A program made the translations under genes and the position numbers. Below the pieces are notes generated by a model, which was not told the origin of the DNA, did no database searches, and saw only the letters and a program-made list of their open reading frames with translations. A DNA stretch of 64,000 bases from Scilla litardierei (lineage: Eukaryota > Streptophyta > Magnoliopsida > Asparagales > Asparagaceae). Location: the NCBI GenBank assembly GCA_030789695.1, contig CM061132.1, positions 29,908,418 through 29,972,417 on the forward strand. The letters are read 5' to 3'. How positions within the stretch are numbered: position 1 is the stretch's first letter; every line of letters begins with the position of its first letter. This document shows positions 33,332 to 42,704 of the stretch, one piece after another.

Positions 33332-35545
33332 CTAACCCTTTGGAAACCAAGTCCAAGAGGACATTGATTTCCCAACATAATCATCATTCAAAATAATGTC
33401 ATTAATATACGATTGCACATACATATCCTTAGCAAGCATGCTTGTGTTCTTCGGACCCCAAATAGTGTATGTCTTGGGAGTCTTAATCCTATTGGGAGCA
33501 TGCATACATTGTTGATGTCTATGTGATGCATGTCGTGTATAAGCATATGTCATATGATGAAATGGTGCATGATGATAATTGTTCATATGAGAATGTGGAT
33601 GAACATATGCATGTGGTGGAACACGTGCATGAGTGTGTCTCACATGGTGTGCACATGCTCGTGGATGCGGAGCATAAAAATCATCATACGTGCTAACATG
33701 TGGAGTACGATGTGTGTTCCTACGTGGCATGGTATACATGAAAGCATGGCCCTTCTTTGGAGGTCCACCCAAAGTGGGTTTCTTTCCAAATGGGGGTGTG
33801 TACCTAGCGGAAGCACCATTGGTAGCAGAACTAACCATGAAGTGTTTACTCCCACTAGTAGAGGCATCGAAAGTTGGCCTAACAAAGGTGGCGGACGATT
33901 TGGATGAATCTCCCATCTTATACCCCAAGCCAATGTGATGATTGGCCGGAAGTAAGTAATTTAGGATATTATCCAAATGACCCTTACCTTTATTGAATTC
34001 ATGAATTCGGCCTAATGTGCACTCATACTTCTCGGTGAGAGAATGCATAGAAGCATCCAAGGTGGACACTTGCGATGCGAGTGCACAAACACGTGACTTG
34101 AGATTCTTATTCGTAATACTCAAAGTTGAGTTTTGAGACGTCAAATCCGCTATCATATGTTCATCCGAATCCTCAATATGAACATGCTCAAGTTGAGATT
34201 TGAGATTTACGATCTCATTTCTCAACCCTTCAACAACGGTGTCGTTGTTGACGATGATATGCTTAGGCGAGGTTTGAAGACTAGTTAACTCATTTTTAGT
34301 CTTAATAAATCTAGTAGCCAAATTAGAAAACTTATTCCAAAGTTGTTCGTTGGCTAATCTAAGTTCATCCATGGTTACCTCTTTGCCTTCATCCACGCTT
34401 TCATCCTCGCTTTCATCGGAGGAGGTCTCTTGATCACGTTCCTCTTTTCCCATGAAGCACGTGTGTGCTTTCTCCACTCTTTCATCGTCCGACTCTCCAC
34501 TTGAGGAGTCCTCGTCGGAGTCGGTGAATGTCCCGACAAGTCCTTTCTTGTACCTTCTCGACTTGTCGTACTTGGATGACTTCCACTTCTCCTTGTGTTT
34601 GTTTAGTGGACAATCCGGCTTGATGTGTCCTGGCTTGTTGCATTTATAACACACTGGAGAGGAGATATTAGTCGAAATAAATTTAGACTTATTCTTCAAC
34701 TTACCTTTTTGGAAGAATCGGTCGAACTTCTTTGCCATATCGGCCAAAGCTTCCATGTCCAACTCTTCTTCTGATTCTTCATCATCGGTAGATGGAGCGG
34801 CCTTGTACGCAATCGCCTTTTTCTTTAGCTCGTCTTGCTTCAAGTACGCCTTCATCTTGATCTTACTTTCCTTGCGTACCTCGTAAGACAACAAGGTACC
34901 CATTAGTTGTACAACAGTGTACTTATTCATATTGTTACCTTCCTCGATGGCGAAGGTACGCTTTTCCCAACAAGAAGGAAGTCTGTCAATAATCTTCGCG
35001 ACTTTCTCCTTTTGGGTGTAGATCTTCCCAAGAGTGTCCAATTCGTTGGATATGTCCACGAAGCGAGCATAGTAGTCCTTCATAGTTTCACCCTGTTCCA
35101 TGTGAAACAACTCGAATTCTTTGTTAGCGACAACGAGTTTAGAATCTTTTACCGTACTCGTTCCTTCGTGCAGGATGAGAAGTTGGTTCCATACTTGATA
35201 TGCACTCTTACATGTGCATATCTTATTGAAGTCTTCGGGCTCCAACGCACATTGCAAGGCATCCATTGACTTGGCATTATTTACCTCCGTGGCGACCTCC
35301 GCGGTAGTCCACTTTGCGAAATCTTCTTCGGCAGGCTCGACATACTCCGTCATGGTGGCTCTCCAAAGTGAAGCGCTCCGGAGGAAGGTTTCCATCTGGC
35401 ATTTCCAGTACCCATAGTTGGTACCATTGAAGTGAGGAGGCTTAACTGAGGATTGCCCTTCCAAAATTGAAGAAGCTCCTTGATGATCCTTGAAGACGTT
35501 GTAGTCGTTGTTTGTCATAGCTTTGAACTCTGGCTCTGATACCAA
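33332..35545 (-). CDS. Gag polyprotein of element B, 737 codons, intact
   Basis: Starts one base from the LTR/primer-site junction; a more usual start is an ATG at 35518 (MTNNDYNVF), 9 residues in. The UBN2-type Copia gag domain covers about residues 35-230 (HFNGTNYGYWKCQMETFL, EGTSTVKDSKL). A CCHC knuckle CYKCNKPGHIKPDC is near residues 299-312. Acidic and coiled-coil parts follow (about 340-520), then a striking His-rich segment (about 610-690). It ends soon after a WGPK motif where autonomous SIRE-like elements continue into protease. The role is virus-like particle formation and RNA packaging; enzymes would have to come in trans. It is the only intact long frame in the nest, which argues for recent activity or selection. 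Confidence 0.85.
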   Translation of the reverse strand: MVSEPEFKAMTNNDYNVFKDHQGASSILEGQSSVKPPHFNGTNYGYWKCQMETFLRSASLWRATMTEYVEPAEEDFAKWTTAEVATEVNNAKSMDALQCALEPEDFNKICTCKSAYQVWNQLLILHEGTSTVKDSKLVVANKEFELFHMEQGETMKDYYARFVDISNELDTLGKIYTQKEKVAKIIDRLPSCWEKRTFAIEEGNNMNKYTVVQLMGTLLSYEVRKESKIKMKAYLKQDELKKKAIAYKAAPSTDDEESEEELDMEALADMAKKFDRFFQKGKLKNKSKFISTNISSPVCYKCNKPGHIKPDCPLNKHKEKWKSSKYDKSRRYKKGLVGTFTDSDEDSSSGESDDERVEKAHTCFMGKEERDQETSSDESEDESVDEGKEVTMDELRLANEQLWNKFSNLATRFIKTKNELTSLQTSPKHIIVNNDTVVEGLRNEIVNLKSQLEHVHIEDSDEHMIADLTSQNSTLSITNKNLKSRVCALASQVSTLDASMHSLTEKYECTLGRIHEFNKGKGHLDNILNYLLPANHHIGLGYKMGDSSKSSATFVRPTFDASTSGSKHFMVSSATNGASARYTPPFGKKPTLGGPPKKGHAFMYTMPRRNTHRTPHVSTYDDFYAPHPRACAHHVRHTHARVPPHAYVHPHSHMNNYHHAPFHHMTYAYTRHASHRHQQCMHAPNRIKTPKTYTIWGPKNTSMLAKDMYVQSYINDIILNDDYVGKSMSSWTWFPKG

Positions 35546-35546
35546 T

Positions 35547-37270
35547 TGTAGTGCCCTGTGAAGCTACTGCACATGTACTAGAGGGGGGGTGAATAGTACT
35601 TTAAAATAATCAAGAGAGTTATTCCTAATTATTGTGCAAACATACAAACAACAATGCGGAATAGACTACAAACAACAAGAATAGACAAACGCAAACAAAG
35701 CATGTAACGGGTTCGGATCCACCTAAGTCTCCCTGACTTGTTCCCGGTGATCCTACGTCCCAACCACCTGTATCCCCTCCGGATACTTGAGTTAGAAACC
35801 ACTAACCCAAGATTTTGCACTATGAAATTTTTGTAGAAAACCTCTACAAGACCAAATTATACACAATATAAATGTGACTCCCACAACCCGGGATCACACA
35901 CTTCTCTCACAACCGAGAGAACAATTCAAATATCAAATGCAATGAAATAATGAAACACTTACCACAAAATCCTATGCCTTGAGTATACTTAACAAATTAG
36001 GACAAAGAGGGATTTTGAGGAAGAAGATGTCACCAAACCCTAGCTCCAAGAAGTTGACCAGCAATGGAAGCCTAGGGTGGAGTTGGTGACCTTGGATCAA
36101 GCTCTTAGCTTGAGAGGCTCACAATAGAGAGAATCACTCTTGAGGAATTAGGGCTCAAGAAGTGAGGGAGAGATTCTTGGTGAGAAGAGAGAGCTTAGAA
36201 ATAGCTTGTGAAAACTCCTCTCTTAGGTCTGAAATAATTTTAATAATGGACCTTTAGTCTTGCCTCAAACGAATCAGGTTTGTATTTATAGAGGCAAGAA
36301 AAATCGTGTTGAAAAAGTTCCCAACGGCTCTATTCTGAAGCAGACTAGTCGGTCAAAGAAGGATCACTGACCGACTAGTTCATCAACTAGTCGGTCGGTG
36401 ATTCAACGTGAACCGACTAACAGGTAAACAGCCAATATGAGAAGTCCAGGCAATATGAACTAGTCGGTCTAAGAAGACTTGCCAACCGACTAGTTTGCCA
36501 ACTAGTCGGTCGGTGAGTGTTCTTTGACCGACTAAGAGTTGAAATAGTATAGGCTGGATTCAAAGACAGCTAGTCGGTTTAAGAACAACTTCCAACCGAC
36601 TAGTTTCACAACTAGTCGGTCGGTCGTTGTTCTTTGACCGACTAACTGTAAACAGTAGCTCAGGCTGAAATCAGGCAATGATAACTAGTCGGTCTGAGAA
36701 GGATTTCTAACCGACTAGATCGTCATCTAGTCGGTCGGTGAACCTTCTTTGACCGACTAATTGATCAACAGTGCCAGGTTGAATTGAGCAAGGACATCTA
36801 GTCGGTTCACGAAGAGTTGCCGACCGACTAGATCGTCATCTAGTCGGTTGGTACTTCTACTTGAACCAACTAAGATGCACTAGAAGCCGAGGGAAGAAGC
36901 GATAGGCTTCGGAAAAGTTTCTAATTGTTTCTAAGATAATCCTAGCTCTAAGATATGAGCGAAATGAAGATTATAATGTAAGTCCTACTCAAGGCTTAAC
37001 ATTCTATTCTATGAAGCTAGAAGACATAAGATAAAACATGACGAACCGTCTTCAAAGCTTCAATCTTCACTCTTCACTTCAATAAAACTCCTTGAGCTTC
37101 AATAAAGCTTCAGGCACACGATCACGCGTATTGAGAAGTCTTGAGACGTCGCTTTTGATGTACGTAGTATTTTGGCGACGATCTCCATAACTGCGCTCAC
37201 AGAAAGTTAGTACGAGATATTTATGTTTGCTCATCATCCAAAACCAAATCTGGGGAATCAATACTCAACA
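35547..37270 (-). repeat. 5' LTR of element B
   Basis: 1724 bp, a near-identical partner of 30274-31995, with the same palindrome array (36340-36860) and TATA box near 36290. Confidence 0.9.
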
Positions 37271-37275
37271 CCACT

Positions 37276-38414
37276 GAGGTTAGTGTGCAAGAGAGGGATA
37301 GTTACATTAACTCTCTAGTTAGGGATGTGATCACCTCATGTGATTACATTAGGAAATCAAACTCCTCTTGTGTTTGGTTGCCTAATGTTTAGGTTCCTCA
37401 CACATATGCATATTGCATGTGTATTGTGCTTGTATGTTTATTTTTAGCATACCCATTGTTTGTGTGTGTTTCATGATTTTGAAAAAATATTTTCAAATTT
37501 ATTCTTTTCATGAAAATGGGAATCTTGTGGATTCTATTGACATGCATGCATTTTTGATCCATGTGTATGTCAGTTGGAGGAGTTAATATGTTGTATGTTT
37601 AAAATATTTTAAGACATATTTTAACTCTCATTTTGAGTGTTGTTTGAGATCATTATTTACAATTGGTTATTTTTGGTCTCAAACCAAACCTCTTGTATAT
37701 TGCCGACTTGTTTCTTGTTATATTTTGTTTTGGCAATATTATTGTGTATCTTTGAAGCTTGATTTTTCCATATCTATTGCTTTGATACACTTTAGGCCCA
37801 TGGCTCCATTATTTGTATATCAATTAGTAAAGAGGATTATTTTCCAAGATTCTTTTTCTACAATTGGTATTTTCCTCAATTGTTAGAGATTGTTAATCTC
37901 CTTCTTTATAATTGGTATTAGATCCTAAAAGTCAAAACTTGACCATGTCTATGATCTAGGAGGAGCATGGGATAGTGATTGATACCCACTAATGTTTTTT
38001 CAATTTGGTATCATATTCTCCTTATTTCTTGCATATTGTCACATCTTGATTAAGATGACAAAGGGGGATATATTTGATGTCCACTTTTTTGACGATGTCA
38101 AGGGGGAGAGATATATGCATTATGTAAATATATAGGGGGAGATATATACATATGCATATGGGGAGAGATATATCTATGGGGAGAGATATATGGGATTATA
38201 TAAACCTTTCATGTTTGCATGATATTATTTATTGCAATTGGTTTATGTAGTCCATGTCTATTATATGTCACCATGATCTTATTTGGTAGAATAAGTATTT
38301 ACTATTGTGTAGCTCATTGTATAATTGGTGCATATAAGTAGGGGGAGCTCATTAGCATTGTGCTTTAATTCTTTGTGTTTTACATAATGTGTGTCATCAT
38401 CAAAAGGGGGAGAA
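37276..38414 (+). other. 3' non-coding region of element A
   Basis: The gag-like frame ends near 37392; the rest is non-coding. AGGGGGAGA/ATATAT units recur at 38060-38200, resembling duplicated polypurine tracts. The tract used is presumably AAAAGGGGGAGAA at 38402-38414. Confidence 0.65.
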
Positions 38415-40244
38415 TGTTGAGTATTGGTGTTTCATACCAATCTTATTTTGATGATGATCACAACATTATGTTGTTTCTAATGACTTTCTTGTTTTAGTCT
38501 CACAGTTTCATTCCTAGAATATCTTTCTTGGAGACTAATCACTTGGTGCAAGGATGGACATCAAGTGGAGAAGGGCCAAAGCTTGGACTCAAGGGGTGCC
38601 AAAGCTTAGAGATGATGGGGAGAATCAAGGCATCATGTTTGAAGACTTAGACTCTAAGGAAAGCAATGTAATCCATGTAATATTTACTTTATTGTTTTCT
38701 CTCTCATTTGAGTCTAGGTTAATGTAATGCCTTGTTAGATGGTCTACTCATACATGCATATGCATCTAACCATCTTAGTGAGCCTTAGGATTATCATAGA
38801 ATCCAACCCAATAGGTTCATCTTGTCTAAAGACTCATTTGGAGTCTCTGGCTCTACATCAGTCGCCTGCTGAAGGAACAACAGTCGACTGGGTGATTTCC
38901 AGTCGCCTGTAGATCCTTCTACAGTCGAGTGATATGCACTGCTCAAGTCAACATTTCAATTGACTCAAACTTGAGCTTTACGCACAGTCGACTGCTGCTC
39001 AGTTTACAGTCGCCTATAGATTTACAGTCGCCTGGGAATTGGCCAACAGTCATCGGAGTAGCGTAAGTGCAATCTCTGCATCTCTCTGTCTTTTCTTCAT
39101 CTTATACAACAGACGACTGATGAAGGAATTACAGTCGCCTAACTATCTGACAGTCGACTGTATTATTGACATCAGTCGCCTGTATGCGTATCTGGAGAAA
39201 GAGTGCAGCTCTCTGTTTTATTCCATCCCATGCAGCAGTCGCCTGCTGAAGGTTTTACAGGCGCCTGTCCTGTTTACAGTCGACTGTATCGACTTCATCA
39301 GTCAACTGTCCTGACTCAGATTATAGTCGTTGGATATTTTCTAGCCGTTGATCAGTCGACTGTCTTTTGACTATCAGTCGACTCTTGATGTCATTTTCGC
39401 CCAGTTTCTAGTCGTTGCAGCTTTGTGTTGATGGCTGTTTTCTTGGGTTTTGAGGGTTGATATAGGGTTCCTATATATATGGGTGTGCTGATATCTCTAG
39501 AACTTCTTGATGCTATTGAAAATCACAAGGGATCTATAAGCCACTCTCAAACTCCCTCATTTCACTCTTGGAGCTCACATTCCTCTTCATGCATTGAAGT
39601 CCAGCTCAAGGGAAATCATCCAAGTGCTTTCAAGCCAATCTCAACATTGGGAGATCCTCTTCCATGCCTTGCATTCATCTATGAGTAAGCATCTCAAGGC
39701 ATAGGTAAGCGTATTTATTTTACTTGGTGAATTTGTATCACTAATTCTCTTTGTGGGAATTGGTCTTTCTCTCTTTGTGGGAGTTTATCTCTTTGTGAGA
39801 TTAGGATATTCTCTTAGTGGGAATAACTTTCTTTGTGGGAGTAACTCTCTTTGTGGGAGTTTAATGTCCTAGTGTAGGGCTAACCCTAATTCTCTGAGTG
39901 GGAGTTAGTGATTCTCTTGGTGGGAGTCTTGACCCTCGTGTAGGGTTGGTTAGGTCCTTGTGTAGGGCAAAATCCTCTTGGTGGGGTATCTCTTTGTGAG
40001 ATTTGTAGTCACTTCTCTTTGTGAAAATATAGTGAATATTGGTGTGGCTGGACCTACCCAAGTTTGGGAAACCAGGGTAAAATCTTGTGTTTGCGTTTGG
40101 ATGGATTGTGTCAATTATTTCCTCTTGCATTTATAATTCCGCATTTGCAAGTTTAATTTTAATTGGACAATTTTATTGCCATTACACTATTCACCCCCCT
40201 CTAGTGTGTGTTGTTAGTATTGCAAGGGTAAGGCGATCCTTACA
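38415..40244 (+). repeat. 3' LTR of element A
   Basis: 1830 bp. It differs from the 5' LTR by scattered substitutions and a roughly 25-bp insertion near 39355-39385 that adds one more CAGTCGACT unit to the array. Confidence 0.9.
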
Positions 40245-40249
40245 CATTA

Positions 40250-40760
40250 ATCTCCTCTAATTAACAATTAACCACCCACACCCCCATCCCCACCCAAAAA
40301 CCCAGGAGGAGGAGGCGCCCCCGCCCCCCCTCCTCAGATGATGGGGAAGGGGAGGAGGAGCCGCCCCCTCCCCCCCGAAAACCCAGGGGGAGGGGCGGCG
40401 CCTCCTCCCCCTCCCCCTCGTCTGAGGAGGCGCCGCCCCCTCCCCCTGAAAACCCTGGGGGAGGGGGAGGAGGGGGGAGGTCTGAGGGGGGAGGGGGAGG
40501 AGGCGCCTCCCCCTCCCCCATGAAAACCCTGGGGGAGGGGCAGCGCCTCCTCCCCTCCTCTTAGATGAGGGGGAGGGGGAGGAGGCGCCTCCTCCCCATC
40601 CCCCTCCTGAGGTAGAGGGGGAGGAGGCGCCGCCCCCTCCCCCCTTGAAAACATTGGGGGAGGGGGCAGCGACACCCCCTGCCTTCGAAAACCGCCACCT
40701 CCTCCCCCTAGGAAACGCAGACCCCCCCCCACAATGAAAATTAACCCTAACCCTAACGAA
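40250..40760. repeat. GC-rich GGGGAGGAGGCGCC array in the MULE-like element
   Basis: About ten imperfect units of 45-60 bp, rich in CCCCCTCCCC and GGCGCC, alternate in both orientations with GAAAACCCTGGGGGA spacers. The block ends in ATTAACCCTAACCCTAACG (40739-40757). Long open frames here are composition artefacts. Confidence 0.8.
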
Positions 40761-40923
40761 ATATTCACATTCCGTTAGATTTTAACAGAAGGTTAGAGAC
40801 ATGGACTATTAATGTTAAAAGTTTAAAATTTAAGAGACTAGAGAGCAAATACGAATTTTTAAGGGATGGATATCAAAATATGCAAGATTTAAGGGACAGA
40901 TATGCAAAAAACCCTTAAAAAAA

Positions 40924-41259
40924 TATAAGTCGCCATCATATTATCAGAACACTATATTACTCCCACTAATTTTATATATATTCACATAGAATATAAATTA
41001 TAAATTAAATTAGAAACATATTCCTTTACAACAAAAATATTTACATAAAATATTATTATGACATTATTTATAAAAAATTGGAATGGTTTTGATAATAAAA
41101 CTAAGCAAACTTTAACGTTAACATATAACATTAAAAATCCGTTATTAATATAAAACTCATGCAAATCCGTATGATAAAATACATGCATGAGAACAAGTAA
41201 GCAATATATGAATATAGCCCATAAGTTCCATTAAGAATTTATGTTGAGCAAATAAACAC
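40924..41259. other. AT-rich flank, unassigned
   Basis: Continuation of the pre-insertion sequence broken at 26557. No genes or clear repeats. Confidence 0.4.
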
Positions 41260-41489
41260 TTCTCGCTCTACATATGCATAACAAACTATTGCATATTAAT
41301 CTTAAGTGACCAAACATACATACATTCAAATGTATACACCAAAGTGAGTGAGTGAGTGAGAGTGTGTGTATACATATATATACACACACATATATTTACA
41401 TATACATACATACACACACACATACACACACAGACAAACAAACACACATACATATATATGTAGTTTGTTATGCATATGTAGAGCGAGAA
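41260..41489. repeat. 29-nt perfect inverted repeat around CA/TA simple repeats
   Basis: Arms 41260-41288 (starts TTCTCGCTCTACATATGCAT) and 41461-41489 are exact reverse complements. Between them are (GTGA)n and CACACATA microsatellite sequence. It could be an internally rearranged foldback element. Confidence 0.85.
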
Positions 41490-41491
41490 TT

Positions 41492-41492
<1 letters not shown>

Positions 41493-41548
<56 letters not shown>
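41493..41548. repeat. (TA)n microsatellite
   Basis: About 28 uninterrupted TA units, followed by a Helitron-like segment. Confidence 0.95.
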
Positions 41549-41560
<12 letters not shown>

Positions 41561-41562
41561 CA

Positions 41563-41838
41563 CTAGTCATAACTCGTGCCCGGAGGACACGGAGGCAGTC
41601 GTCGCCCGGGCGCAAATGCGGAGAGAAGGGGTCGGCAAAGTGAAAAAAGCGTGGGTGAGTGTGTGTGAGGAGGGTCGGGGGAAAAAAATAGGAATAACAG
41701 GGACTAAAATGCAAAAAAATCACCAAAACCCCATCCCAAACCCAAGTCCAGAACCACACCCAACCCCCACATGGCGTCCCAGTCAGCAACCAAAAATATG
41801 ACTGGGACAAAACTGCCACGTAGGACAAAGTTCGTGAA
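41563..41838 (-). mobile_element. Candidate short non-autonomous Helitron
   Basis: On the minus strand it ends with a hairpin CGTGTCC-TCC-GGGCACG, an 8-nt spacer and CTAG followed by T. That layout (short hairpin 8-12 nt before CTRR, then host T) is diagnostic of Helitron 3' ends. The 5' end is less clear (TTCACGAAC near 41838). The interior is non-coding. It sits between TA-rich tracts. Confidence 0.4.
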
Positions 41839-41859
41839 TTGTATTATATATATATATAT

Positions 41860-42704
41860 TGAAAAGTAAGTGAGTGCGTATATAAATATAAACATGGGGC
41901 TACATCAGGGCACAGACCAACAAGAAGAGCAGGTGAGAGAGAGGCTGGGAAGCAGTCACCCCCACACTAGAACTACCAGGTACGTGCCAAGAAAAGAAAA
42001 ACTGTACTGGGGGGCACAGAAAAACGGCCTAAGAAAGCCCCCAGTTCCCAAAAAATGGACGATCCACAAACTCAATGTCCTCAAGGTCATAAGAGATCAT
42101 AGTGTCGTAGACATCAGAGGAGATCTTTGCGAGGAGGACGTCTTTAGGGGACGCCCTGGAGCGGAAGATCTGGCTGTTATGCTCCCGCCAGATATTCCAG
42201 ACGGCCGCAGAGAACACAAGCCTAGAAAGCTTACCCCGGGCAGAGGTCTTCCCCTTGCTCCAAATTGCCGCCTCAGCATGTGAGCTTCTACGGTGATGGA
42301 TTTGGTGCACGAGGGAAGGCCAAGCCGAAGCTTGCAGACAGCCCAGACAAAAGCACTGTAGTCGCAGCGGAAGAACATGTGACGGGCCGACTCCGGGTGG
42401 GAGCCACAGAGAACATAGAGGGACTCCTCCAAGATGCCACGCCGGGCGAGCTGGTGAGAGGTAGGAAGGCGATCAGACAGGGCACACAACAAGGTGATTA
42501 AGAACTTAGGAACATGCCTAGGAAACCAACATAGAGCCGTTAGCCAGGAGGTGGAAGAAGGCCGACGAGTGGAGGACTAGGCAGACCGAAGAGAACAGTC
42601 CCCAGGCATCGCCCACTCCCAGTAGTCCGGGCCATCACGGAGGAAGATCGATGCAAAATGGGGCTAGAGGTGGCCAACGCAGATGGAAAGGCGCCAGGTA
42701 TCCC
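41860..42704 (-). pseudogene. LINE copy 1, 3' part (zf-RVT region)
   Basis: The minus strand carries the C-terminal zinc-binding reverse-transcriptase domain (RLPTSHQLARRGI, CDYSAFVWA, CKLRLGLPSC) and ends with NWGLS and a stop at 42029, as in LINE copy 2. The 3' UTR of about 170 bp ends TTTTCA followed by a (TA)n tail (41841-41859). Frames are broken. It is interrupted at 42705 by a solo LTR and resumes at 45355-45464. Confidence 0.8.

Larger units (their letters stand above)
30274..37270 (-). mobile_element. Gag-only LTR retrotransposon B (SIRE-like), inserted in A
   Basis: LTRs 30274-31995 and 35547-37270 are near-identical. Minus-strand ends are TGTTGAGTATTGATTCC and CAGGGCACTACA. The TSD is CCACT on both sides (30269-30273, 37271-37275). 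The primer site ATTGGTATCAGAGCCAGAG lies at 35546-35528 and the purine tract AAAAAGGGGGAGAA at 32009-31996. It is 6997 bp and codes only for gag. Orientation is opposite to its host element A. Confidence 0.92.
26784..40244 (+). mobile_element. Gag-only LTR retrotransposon A (SIRE-like), full length
   Basis: Two LTRs (26784-28566 and 38415-40244) start TGTTGAGTATTGG and end CCTTACA. The target duplication is CATTA on both sides (26779-26783, 40245-40249). A TTTGGTATCAAAGCGAG primer site follows the 5' LTR, and AAAAGGGGGAGAA precedes the 3' LTR. The internal region, once element B is excluded, is about 2.8 kb and has only a broken gag, so A depends on other elements for enzymes. Confidence 0.9.
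26567..40914. mobile_element. Mutator-like TIR element split by the LTR nest
   Basis: The left arm begins GGGTTTTTAGCATATATGTC (26571) and the right arm, reverse complemented, begins GGGTTTTTTGCATATCTGTC (ends 40914). The similarity continues inward for about 180 bp with a few per cent differences. A 9-bp direct repeat TTAAAAAAA flanks it (26558-26566 and 40915-40923), the length expected for MULEs, although it is low complexity. Without the inserted 13.5 kb it is about 880 bp: non-coding, with a GC-rich core (40250-40760). I infer a non-autonomous MULE. Confidence 0.6.

Noticed and set aside
40739..40757. Telomeric CCCTAAC repeat
   Set aside because: Only two units inside a MULE-like element; not a telomere.
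40261..40768. Proline-rich proteins on both strands
   Set aside because: Artefacts of the GGGGAGGAGGCGCC array.
41286..41828. 180-codon frame with Ile-Tyr repeats
   Set aside because: Translation of TA and CA microsatellites.
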